From DATDCV01 sp036524155 (lineage in GTDB: Bacteria > Verrucomicrobiota > Verrucomicrobiia > Limisphaerales > UBA8199), in contig DATDCV010000032.1 in assembly GCA_036524155.1 (NCBI GenBank), positions 1 to 43,293 of the forward strand: a stretch of DNA of 43,293 nucleotides. Reading direction: 5' to 3'. Both the position numbers and the translations under genes were made by a program. The notes under the pieces are model-generated. The model did not search any database. It saw only the letters and a list, made by a program, of their open reading frames with translations, and had not been told where the DNA came from. Each line of letters begins with the position of its first letter. Position 1 is the first letter of the stretch. Below, in pieces: positions 17,403-25,785 of the stretch.

Positions 17403-17621
17403 TCAGTTGACGACTTCGCGCTCCAGGATGAGCTCGTAGTACTTTGCCGCGCCGTAAACACCAACGCCGGGCGCAAAGATCTGAACCAGGCGCCAGCCCT
17501 CACGCGCGTGCTGATGGATCTGCTCCTGGTAATGGTCGCGCGCCTCATTTTTGGCGCCGATCCAACCTTCGCCGAGCCGGACGAACTTGTACTCATATCG
17601 GGCGTCACTTCGGGCATTCAT
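17403..17621 (-). CDS. DUF4177 family small protein
   Basis: The 72-residue protein matches the DUF4177 pattern: RYEYKFVRLGEG near the start, then HAREGWRLVQIFAP and YYELILERE at the end. Family members are small soluble alpha/beta proteins, widespread in bacteria, with no established function. The length is normal for the family. The start at ATG 17621 has no clear Shine-Dalgarno sequence; the motif begins at residue 9, so the start is probably right. It stands alone, with 559 bp of non-coding DNA upstream and the damaged gene pair downstream on the same strand. Confidence 0.88.
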   Translation of the reverse strand: MNARSDARYEYKFVRLGEGWIGAKNEARDHYQEQIHQHAREGWRLVQIFAPGVGVYGAAKYYELILEREVVN

Positions 17622-18180
17622 GCAGCAACGCTGGATTAGAAATGGAGCACCGTCGATTACAACCCTGCGGGCTCTTTGGAACTGCCAGGCCGATGACAGT
17701 ACAGGCGACTATGGCGCTGCGTCGCGGTGGGAGCGGCGGGGTGGCGAGCAGGACCGTGTCGGTCTGGGCGGGGATTGGGCGAGCGGGGAGGAAGGGCTGG
17801 AATGATGAAATCGTGAATTGGTGAATTGCTGAAACGGGAGGGCCGAGGGGCGAAATCCGGTAGAAATTCGAGCGATGAAGTCCGAAGGGGGAGGCGGAGC
17901 GGTGTGCGCGTGACGCAATTGAGAGCGAAGGTTTGAGCGCCCGCGGCAGAAGGAAATGAAGGAAACGGGGATTGTGAGTTCTACGCCGGGGAGGTGCGAG
18001 GTTTGTTAACGGCGACTGTTGAGGCGAACTCGAAGACCGTGGCATGGATTCGCTTTTTCCGCGCCGGCATGTCTTTGACCCTGCGTGGGCGAGGTCAGCG
18101 CGTTCACGCTGGATCAGGCCAACCTGCCGCCTGCTCCATTTTCCCAGTGCCTTTGCGGTCCGGCAATTCCCGTGTCCGGC
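17622..18180. other. Intergenic region, no gene seen
   Basis: The 559 bp separate two minus-strand genes. Open frames on both strands here read as low-complexity Pro/Ser/Arg text and are not convincing. A short direct repeat (GTGAATTG twice, around 17812-17826) is present. There is no convincing promoter, terminator or RNA. Confidence 0.6.
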
Positions 18181-19305
18181 CTACGGTCGCGACCACTTGT
18201 TGATTGCCCAGCGCATCGCAGCGAGGTCGCCAAAAAGTGCGAAGCGATCATAGTAATGTGCCACTTCCTCATCGGACATGCTCCTCAGGGTGAGATCGGA
18301 TTGCGCCGTCAATTCACTGTAGGTCCTTCTGCGGGCGGTGAGAGCATCGAGCTGCTCCTGCACCGTCTGTCCCGTGCTGTAGTACGGGGCTTTGGGGTCC
18401 ATTGCCTCCAGCGCGTTTCGTTCGATCGCCATGCCGACCAGCTCCTGAAGCATGGTGACTTGAGGTGATTGGTCGAGGCGATGTGCGAGGTCCAGTCCCA
18501 TCTGCAGTACCGCTTGTGCGGACGTTCCGTCCCCGGCCTGCTGGTACCGTTTGGCGAGTTCGACCAGGTTAACGCCCAACTCCTTCAGCCTGGCCGGTTC
18601 CGGCAGCGGGGCGGTCATAGTAGCAATGGTTTTGGCCTCGGCGGCGGAAAAACCACCCGCCTGATAGGCCTCTTCTGCGTTTTGCATGGAATCGAGCATA
18701 TAATTGTCGAATCCACGCTTGCCGGAGGCCGCGTTGATTTCCTGCAAAGCCTGGTCGGTCAGGCCTGCCTTTGAGTGTTCGCTCGCAATGAGGTAATTCG
18801 CCAGCGCATTGTCCGGATCGGATTGCTTGATCTTTTCCAGCCACTGCTGGCGCTCTTGCGCCGACTCGCTTTCGAAGGCGGCAGCGAACTGCACCCGCGG
18901 GTCGTTGGGAAATTTCTCCTTCGCCTCGGCCAGAAAGGAAGCATCACCCGAAGCACGCAGCGCGCCGAGCAATGCCTCCGCACTCCGCTGGTTTCGGGCC
19001 AGAAACGGCTCGAGTTGTTCGTGACCCACTCGCGGGATGCTGCCGTTGGAGATTCGGGCGTATAGATTGCTCGAAGCGATCTGGTTCGTCGTGGCTTCAG
19101 GCTGCGAAGCCGCCGCCTTTTCATCCGGGAAGGGAGTGAGATTGCCGGTCTCGCCCTGTGCGGATGCAGCCTCTGCCGGCGGTGCCGTCTCGCCGTTGAC
19201 GGGCCGGGTGCTACCCGGTTGGACTAATGTGATCCAGCCCAGGGTGATCAGGACCGTTACGATTGCGCCAATGACGATACGTCTCATGTGCGGAATATCT
19301 GACAT
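18181..19305 (-). CDS. Membrane-anchored helical-repeat (TPR-like) protein
   Basis: With a start at ATG 19305 the product has 374 residues: a short cytoplasmic lead (MSDIPHMRR), one transmembrane helix (IVIGAIVTVLITLGWITLV, about 10-28), a Pro/Ala/Glu-rich linker, then an all-helical domain. Stretches such as FPNDPRVQFAAAFES, DPDNALANYLIASEHSKAG and LTDQALQEINAA resemble TPR-type helix pairs, though no canonical TPR consensus is complete. It probably sits in the inner membrane with the helical domain in the periplasm and may be a scaffold. ATG 19287 is an alternative start; the frame open to 19512 lacks a signal and looks non-coding. It is divergent from the giant gene at 20160. The family name is uncertain. 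Confidence 0.8.
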   Translation of the reverse strand: MSDIPHMRRIVIGAIVTVLITLGWITLVQPGSTRPVNGETAPPAEAASAQGETGNLTPFPDEKAAASQPEATTNQIASSNLYARISNGSIPRVGHEQLEPFLARNQRSAEALLGALRASGDASFLAEAKEKFPNDPRVQFAAAFESESAQERQQWLEKIKQSDPDNALANYLIASEHSKAGLTDQALQEINAASGKRGFDNYMLDSMQNAEEAYQAGGFSAAEAKTIATMTAPLPEPARLKELGVNLVELAKRYQQAGDGTSAQAVLQMGLDLAHRLDQSPQVTMLQELVGMAIERNALEAMDPKAPYYSTGQTVQEQLDALTARRRTYSELTAQSDLTLRSMSDEEVAHYYDRFALFGDLAAMRWAINKWSRP

Positions 19306-20159
19306 CGTGAGCCCGGAATCGTTTTGCGGAGGTATCAAGAGCGGCCAACGATGCTTCGTTGGATTAGTGCGTGGAAGATTGCAAGTGGCTGATTCCATGA
19401 GGAATCCACGCAGGAAAGAAGTTTGGCTATGGAGCGCCTTTTTGCGGAGGTTGTTACCACGATAGCACGGATCAGCAACGATCACAGCGGGTTGTAGGGC
19501 CGCGTTTTGCATTCGCCTAGAAAACCAGGAGAAAACCGCAGGGTCGAATTCCCGGTTGAGGCGAACACCGGCAACGATTGCTCAAGCGCAAACGGTCGCG
19601 AGTGAACCGGTGACGGAAAAGGCGCGCTCTCCGGCACGGAGCGCGTGGTCGGTTTGCGTGCCGAGTTGGGAATCCTCAATGATTTGACTGGAGACCGTCG
19701 CAGCGTTCGCGTGGATGGAGAACAGGGGCGGTGAGGGGCTGGAGGGGGTAAGCAAGAGGGTGGGGCGCATAGATGGCGACTCCTGCCAGGCAAAGGAGGA
19801 CTTCAAAATGCCAGAGAAAGTAAGTTTCGTCAGGTGCTCATCGCCGCGGGCAAGTATCAGGGCAATGTGGATCAAGCCAACTTTTCCGGATGGGGGCCAA
19901 GAAGCTGTAACTTTGCCCTGCTGTGACTTTTCACTTGCTTCGCACCGGCCTTCCTGATAACAGGACGGTAGTTCGTTCAGTCGAGCACGATCAGAAGGCG
20001 CGCGGACCCTGGATAATTGAAGCAGGCGACTTTTAATCATCAGTTGGCCAGCTCAACAGCCACTCGTATTGTGGGTGGCTCCGCCCCAAGGTTTTTGCGC
20101 GCCCTCCTTCGCAAGCTCTCACGCCGCCACATTCCGTAAACCCTCAGCGCTTCACACCT
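19306..20159. other. Long divergent intergenic region
   Basis: The 854 bp lie between divergently transcribed genes and should hold promoters for the helical-repeat gene and for the giant two-gene unit. Features seen are an imperfect hairpin (CGCGCTCTCCG, GCA, CGGAGCGCG) near 19622-19644 and a candidate small gene at 19808, listed separately. Other open frames on both strands look non-coding. No clear sigma-70 promoter was identified. Confidence 0.5.
19808..19957 (+). CDS. Candidate 49-residue protein with an ideal ribosome-binding site
   Basis: AAGGAGG (19793-19799) lies 8 bases before an ATG that opens a 49-codon frame ending in TGA at 19955. The protein begins MPEKVSFVRCSSPRAS and has no hydrophobic segment or recognised motif. 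The ribosome site is the strongest in the window; the codon use is not strongly coding-like. It may be a chance match. Confidence 0.2.
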   Translation: MPEKVSFVRCSSPRASIRAMWIKPTFPDGGQEAVTLPCCDFSLASHRPS

Positions 20160-23100
20160 ATGATGCAACAACGCCTTTGCCCTGGACGCAAACTGATCGA
20201 AATGCTTTCCCTTCTGCCGCTCCTCTGGGCGGCGGCGGCGGTTGCGGCTCCAACCGGTCAGACCGTGACCTGGTCCGGCGGCAACAACTTCCGTTCGTGG
20301 ATGGGCACGACCAACTGGACCCCAGGCATCGTGCCCCTCAACGACCTGACCACAAGCTTCACGGTCGTCGTTCCGGACAGCGCCAGCTTGAAGTACGATG
20401 CGCCCAGCTCCGGCACGATCGAAGCTCTCAGTTTCGGCGCGGCCAGCCAATTGCTGATCACCAACGGCCAACCCCTCGAGGTCACCGGTGTGGCGGTCCT
20501 CAAAGGCATCATTAACGTCGCCGGCGCGAATAGCGCCTTCCGCGCCCCGGCTCCTACGCTCGTCCTTTCCGCGAACCCGCGCTTCTCCGCGGCCAACGGT
20601 GCGCAAATCCAACTCGGCGCCAGCACATATTCCTGGGACCGCTATAACGGCAACGCCACGCTGATGTCCGCCATTGGCGGCGGCGCAACAGTCGACCTCC
20701 ACTCGCTTAGCAGCCTCTCCGTCAGCTACGGCGATAGCGGCTCCTGGACTTACGCCCTCACCGCTAAAACCAACGGCCTGATTGACCTGTCGTCTCTTGC
20801 CAACCTTACCGGTCCTGGCAGTGATGACTACCTTGAACTCAACGCCGACACCGGCGGTCAAATCCTCCTCGGCAATGTCCGCCAGGTCTCCGGCAACGTC
20901 CGCTTCAACCTGGGCGTGCCCTCCTTTGCGCTCCCCGAGGCCACCAGTCTCTCGGCCGCCACCTTCAACTTGCGAACCGGTGTTGTGGTCAACCTGCCCA
21001 AGCTCACCGCCATCTCCAGCAGTACTATCAATTCCGACTCCAACTCCATAATCAACGCTGCCGCGCTCGCCTCCATATCCGGCACCCCGATCTCACTGGG
21101 GCGCGGGACGACTTTCTCGGCCCCGCAGCTAACCGCCATGGACGACGTGCCGCTCACCTTGAACGGGGACGCTGCGTTCCTGGCCACCAACCTCCTCAGC
21201 TACCGAAATAGCGCCATCCCCGTTAATCCCGCGCGCAACCTCCAGGTGGGCACGCTCACCAACATCTACGGTTCTTCCATCAACGTCTCCGGCGGTTCCA
21301 CGTTTACTATTGCCGCACCCGATTTTATCCAGCCGGGTCTCGGTTCCTACACTTATCCTCCGAAATTGGCCTTGTCCGCGACCGACTCCGGTTCGTTGCT
21401 CAACGCAGCTTCCATTCAGACCATCCGCTTCACCGGTGTCGATTACGCGTGGGACCCCGACGAATCGCGCTGGCGCAACGATTTCACCTACACCATCGTC
21501 GCCAATGACCACGCCACCGTCGACCTCTCCGGCGCTCAGGAAGTCTATGGCCCCGACCTCTCCGCCTATGGGGGCAACGATTGGCTCGCCTTCCGCATCC
21601 TCAACGCCGGCAATATCCTTCTCCCAAATCTCAAACAGGCCCTCCGGCACACGGCTTTTGAGATAGGCGTCTCGCATTACCAGCTCCCCGCCCTGCAGCG
21701 CGTCCAGAACGGGCGCTTTTCGCTCACCAACGGCGCCACTCTCGACCTCCCCAGCCTCACAAATTTCGACAACTCCGTCATCACCTTCGGCTTCAACTCC
21801 ACCTTCAATGCCCCGCAACTTCGCACGTTCCTCAACAGTGACCTTGCGCTGAGCCCCGATAAGATCTTCCTGGCGCCGCCGTTCACGAATTTCGACGCCG
21901 CCCGCATTTCAGTCTCCAGCGGCAGCACCCTGGGCCTCGCCGCCACTTCCTACGAAACTCCCTCCAACTGGCAGTGGTCTCCGACTCTGTTCTCGGCCGA
22001 CGGCACCGGCTCGCGATTGAATTTCAGTTCCCTCAACTCCATGCGCGTCTACGGCGGTGATGGGGGCGCCCGCACCTATACAATAGTGGCCAACAATAAC
22101 GGCGTCATCGACTGCTCCGGCCTTCAGTCCGTAACCGGGCCGGACCCTGGCAGCTACGGCAATGACGACTGGCTCAATTTCAGCATTCAAAACGGCGGCC
22201 AAATCCTGCTCGGCAGCCTCCGGGAACTCAACGGGCACGCCCAGATTATGGTCGCGCCAGCCCACAACCTGGCGCTCCCTTCTCTGGCCAGCCTGGCCAA
22301 CGGAGCCGCGCTCACTCTCTCTCCCGGGAGCACGCTCTCGGCCCCGCAACTTCGGGAGATCCGCAACTCCTCGCTGTCGCTTGATGCTGCCGCGGACCTC
22401 CAGGTGCCTTCGCTGACCAATGTCTATTCCTCCCAGTTGGCGGTCTCCGGCGGTCGCACGCTGCGAATCGACGCTGAGGCGTACGAATCGCCCGGGATGG
22501 GCTCTTACACCTACCCACCCCGGCTCTTGTTCTCCGCCGAGGGTTCGGATTCGCTCCTCGATGCCCCGCGCCTTTCCCAGATCCAGGTGTATGGGGTCGA
22601 TTACGGCTGGGACCCCGTCGAGTCACGCTGGCGCGGCGATTTCTATTACACGGTCAAAGCGGCCAACCTCGGCGTTGTGAACCTGTCCTCGCTCCAACGC
22701 GCGCTCGGCGCAACAACCGGCTGGGGAAATAACGATTGGCTCCAGTTCGCTGCTTCCTCCGGCGGCACCATCAAGTTCGGCAACCTCTCCGTCGAGCGTC
22801 GAACCTGTTTCTTCGCGTCCAACCCCGATTCCACGCTTCAGTTTGACGGCCTTTATCTCCGTCCCCCGGCGACCCTCACCCTCGATGCCGCCAGCGTCCT
22901 GCGAGTCCGCGGTGACTTCCGGTTCGAAAACACCGATGTCAACTCGATCCTGACGGAGTTCGCGTCCTTCGTGATGGACGGCCTGCAACCCCAGCGCCTC
23001 GAAACCGGCGCCTCCGACATTGGTCCCTCCACCACCGTCTATCGCCGGAACTTCAGCTTCAGCCAGCTCAACGTTGGCAGCCCGACGAATTCCAGCATCG

Positions 23101-25751
23101 TCAAGCTCGTCGACACACTCAACAACGGCGCTCGCGGCCCGGCAGGAGAGCCGGAGGCACTTTACCTCTATGGCCTTTCCGGCCAGGGCTTGCGCCTTTT
23201 CTCGGGCTCCCGCCTTGTCCTGAACAACCTCAGATGCTATGCCGCCGTCAACAGCGCCATGGTCGACTTGCGGACCCTCATTCCGGCCGGATCCAACTCC
23301 GTTCCCTTTGATGGTGGTTTCATCGCTAACTACGGCGGACCGGCGATCACTAACTTGAGTCCCTCGACGACGGTTACCCCGCCACTTGCTTCGGTGGACC
23401 TCGCGTTCAACACACCCATCCAGGCCAGCTCGTTCACTGTCGAGGACGTAGTCATCACGGGCCCCGGCGGCCCCATCCCCGCAACCGCTGTTGCCCAGGT
23501 CGGTGCCACCACCTGGCGCGTTAGCTTCGCCCCCCAGGCCACCAGCGGTTCCTATACCGTCCGGGTCGGTCCTGACATAAACGAGTTCGCCGCCAACCTC
23601 TCAGGCATGGATCAGAACGGCGACGGTTCCAGCGGCAACGGCGCCAGCGATACCTTTACCGGCACTTTCACCATTGACGGTACTCCTCCAGCCGTGGTTG
23701 GGGTCTATGCGCTTCAAGGCGGCACTTATGTTGGTATTGTGTTTAATGAGCCCGTCACCGCGGCGTTTGCGACCAATGTGGGCAATTACTCTGTCAACGG
23801 CGCCTCGCCTACTCGGGCCGTCCTGCAGGCAAACGGTACTTGCGTGGTGATCTCGGTGGCTCCTCTCGTCGGCGAGTCCTTCTCTCTCGCCGTCAACAAC
23901 CTCGAGGATGTGCTCGGAAACGAGGTCAACCTGAACCTGGCCGGGAACATACTCGGCCTCAGCGCCGTCGACATCGGAAGCCCCGGCAGCAATCCCCGCG
24001 AACCCGGCTCGACCGTGAGTTTCAGCCCAACCAGCCTCCAAACCACCGCGGGCGGCTCCGACTTCTTCTGGAATTCCAGCGACGCCGGACACTTCGTTTA
24101 CGAGCGCCGCACGGGCGACTTCGACCTCCGCGCGCGTGTCACCCGCCTGGACAAAACTTCCAACGAAAACTATGCGCAGGCCGGCATCATGTGGCGCGAG
24201 TCCCTCGCGGCCAACAGCCGCCACGCCTATTTCCTCGTTACCCCGACCAACGGCGCCAATTCCTATTATGCCGTCACCCGGCTCAGCACCGGCGCCGCCA
24301 GCGTCGAAGGCTTCTATACCAACCCTTCAGCCCGATCCGGCGTGCCCATTCCGAATGCCTGGATTCGGCTCAAGCGGGAAGGCGACGTTTTCGTCGGTTT
24401 GCGCAGCACTAACGGGTTGGACTGGGTCGAAGTTGCGCGCATGACCAACAGTTTCCCTGCCGACGGCTATGTCGGCCTCGGTACCAGCGCGCGCAATAAC
24501 GCCGCCGGCCAAACCACCACTGCCTGGTACGAGGATGTTTCTGACTTCTCACCTTCGATCGCCTCGCAGCCCCAGAGCCAGACCGTGAGTTCGGGCACAC
24601 CTGTTACTTTTGCGGTGGTGGCGCGCGGCTTGCCCGTCTTGAGTTACCAATGGTTCTTCAATGGCCAGCCCATTAACGGGGCCACAGCCGGCAGCTACAC
24701 GCTGAATTCTGTCACCACGGGTAATGTTGGGGACTACCGCGTCAACGTCACCAACCTCTACGGGAGCGCCGCCAGCCAAACTGCGACACTGGTCGTGGAT
24801 GGCGTTGGCCTGGGCGGGTTCGAGGGCGACCTCGCGCCGGCTCCCAATGGAAATAATTCCGTTTCCGTTGCCGACTGGGTCAAAGTCGGGCGGCTCGTGG
24901 CCGGGTTGGACACACCGCTCAACACGAGCGAGTTTGTACGCGCCGATTGCGCGCCGCGGATGACCGGAGCCGACCTGGTTCTGGGTGATGGCCGCCTGAC
25001 GGTCGCTGATTGGACACAGAGCGGGCGCTACGCCGCGGCCCTGGATCCGCTGACTGAGGCAGGCGGGCCGACCTCGCCCTCACCAGCGCCGCCCCCGCCG
25101 GCACGAAAGGATCTCTCGGACCGTTCGCTGACGCTGGCTCAAAGCCGCGGCTGGTCCGGGTTCGAAGTCGAATTGCCCGTTCTGCTGGAGAGCCAGGGGG
25201 ACGAGAACGCCCTCGGTTTTAGTATCACCTTTAATCCGGCCCAACTGAGTTGTCTGGGGGCGATATTGGGCAAGGATGCGACGGGCTCCATCGTGCAGGT
25301 CAATACAGGCAGACCAGCGGATGGTGTGACCGGCGTGGTGCTCTCGCGTCCCATTGGTCAGAGCTTTGCAGCCGGCCAACTCGAGATCGCCCGCGTCCGC
25401 TTCGCAGTGTTCGGCAGCCCTGGCAAGGCCGCGGTGCTCTTTGCCGATGCGCCAGTGACCCGCGAGGTGGTGGATGTCACAGCCCGGCCGTTGGCGACTG
25501 ACTACGTCAGCGGGGAAGTGCAGGTGATCGAGGCGCCACGGTTCGCCGGCGTAACGGCTGCCGTTGGTGGAGGGATCTCCCTGCGGGTGAGTGGCCCGGT
25601 GGGCGAGTGGTGTGAAGTCCAAGCCTCGAGCGACCTGGTGCGTTGGGCGCCGGTCACCCGGGTGCAACTCGGTTTGGAGGCAATAGCCGTCAGCGACCCG
25701 GAAGCCCCGGCACATGCCAGCCGCTTCTATCGCCTGATGCCGGTGCAGTGA
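20160..25751 (+). CDS. Giant secreted protein with novel repeats, Ig, dockerin-like and cohesin-like domains
   Basis: The 1863-residue product has a signal peptide (MLSLLPLLWAAAAVAAP, cleavage near residue 30) and starts at ATG 20160 or 20163, without a clear ribosome site. In order: beta-strand-rich repeats to about residue 1000, including four copies of a module with LSA, VDYxWDP and NDWLxF motifs; two Ig-like/Big_5-type domains (about 1055-1270); a LamG/DUF1349-like beta sandwich (about 1275-1460, with SDFFWNSSDAGHFVYERR); an Ig-like domain (about 1465-1545, SYQWFFNGQPI); two dockerin-like Ca-loop segments (about 1550-1635, NGNNSVSVADWVKVGR and GDGRLTVADWTQSGR); a cohesin-like domain (about 1650-1790, GDENALGFSITFNPAQL); and the RFYR-type C-terminal module (RFYRLMPVQ). 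There are no enzyme motifs. The next gene starts 34 bp downstream, so the two are probably co-transcribed. The role is likely adhesion or scaffold; this is inferred. Confidence 0.88.
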   Translation: MMQQRLCPGRKLIEMLSLLPLLWAAAAVAAPTGQTVTWSGGNNFRSWMGTTNWTPGIVPLNDLTTSFTVVVPDSASLKYDAPSSGTIEALSFGAASQLLITNGQPLEVTGVAVLKGIINVAGANSAFRAPAPTLVLSANPRFSAANGAQIQLGASTYSWDRYNGNATLMSAIGGGATVDLHSLSSLSVSYGDSGSWTYALTAKTNGLIDLSSLANLTGPGSDDYLELNADTGGQILLGNVRQVSGNVRFNLGVPSFALPEATSLSAATFNLRTGVVVNLPKLTAISSSTINSDSNSIINAAALASISGTPISLGRGTTFSAPQLTAMDDVPLTLNGDAAFLATNLLSYRNSAIPVNPARNLQVGTLTNIYGSSINVSGGSTFTIAAPDFIQPGLGSYTYPPKLALSATDSGSLLNAASIQTIRFTGVDYAWDPDESRWRNDFTYTIVANDHATVDLSGAQEVYGPDLSAYGGNDWLAFRILNAGNILLPNLKQALRHTAFEIGVSHYQLPALQRVQNGRFSLTNGATLDLPSLTNFDNSVITFGFNSTFNAPQLRTFLNSDLALSPDKIFLAPPFTNFDAARISVSSGSTLGLAATSYETPSNWQWSPTLFSADGTGSRLNFSSLNSMRVYGGDGGARTYTIVANNNGVIDCSGLQSVTGPDPGSYGNDDWLNFSIQNGGQILLGSLRELNGHAQIMVAPAHNLALPSLASLANGAALTLSPGSTLSAPQLREIRNSSLSLDAAADLQVPSLTNVYSSQLAVSGGRTLRIDAEAYESPGMGSYTYPPRLLFSAEGSDSLLDAPRLSQIQVYGVDYGWDPVESRWRGDFYYTVKAANLGVVNLSSLQRALGATTGWGNNDWLQFAASSGGTIKFGNLSVERRTCFFASNPDSTLQFDGLYLRPPATLTLDAASVLRVRGDFRFENTDVNSILTEFASFVMDGLQPQRLETGASDIGPSTTVYRRNFSFSQLNVGSPTNSSIVKLVDTLNNGARGPAGEPEALYLYGLSGQGLRLFSGSRLVLNNLRCYAAVNSAMVDLRTLIPAGSNSVPFDGGFIANYGGPAITNLSPSTTVTPPLASVDLAFNTPIQASSFTVEDVVITGPGGPIPATAVAQVGATTWRVSFAPQATSGSYTVRVGPDINEFAANLSGMDQNGDGSSGNGASDTFTGTFTIDGTPPAVVGVYALQGGTYVGIVFNEPVTAAFATNVGNYSVNGASPTRAVLQANGTCVVISVAPLVGESFSLAVNNLEDVLGNEVNLNLAGNILGLSAVDIGSPGSNPREPGSTVSFSPTSLQTTAGGSDFFWNSSDAGHFVYERRTGDFDLRARVTRLDKTSNENYAQAGIMWRESLAANSRHAYFLVTPTNGANSYYAVTRLSTGAASVEGFYTNPSARSGVPIPNAWIRLKREGDVFVGLRSTNGLDWVEVARMTNSFPADGYVGLGTSARNNAAGQTTTAWYEDVSDFSPSIASQPQSQTVSSGTPVTFAVVARGLPVLSYQWFFNGQPINGATAGSYTLNSVTTGNVGDYRVNVTNLYGSAASQTATLVVDGVGLGGFEGDLAPAPNGNNSVSVADWVKVGRLVAGLDTPLNTSEFVRADCAPRMTGADLVLGDGRLTVADWTQSGRYAAALDPLTEAGGPTSPSPAPPPPARKDLSDRSLTLAQSRGWSGFEVELPVLLESQGDENALGFSITFNPAQLSCLGAILGKDATGSIVQVNTGRPADGVTGVVLSRPIGQSFAAGQLEIARVRFAVFGSPGKAAVLFADAPVTREVVDVTARPLATDYVSGEVQVIEAPRFAGVTAAVGGGISLRVSGPVGEWCEVQASSDLVRWAPVTRVQLGLEAIAVSDPEAPAHASRFYRLMPVQ
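20608..22830 (+). repeat. Four copies of an unrecognised beta module
   Basis: Copies begin near nt 20608, 21318, 21940 and 22470. Shared text includes SYTYPP before LxxSA, then GVDYxWDPxESRWRxDF in copies 2 and 4, YTIVANxxxxVDLS, GPDxxxYGxNDWLxF and GGxILLGxL. Copies 1 and 3 lack the WDPxESRWR part and have a shorter GDSGSWTY or GGDGGARTY instead. The alternation suggests duplication of a two-module unit. Confidence 0.75.
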
Positions 25752-25785
25752 GTTTTGCGTGTCATGGCCATTCCTGGAGAAAAGT

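Noticed and set aside
19582..20040. 152-codon minus-strand open frame in the divergent spacer
   Set aside because: No ribosome site, Ser/Pro/Arg-rich text, and mixed codon use.
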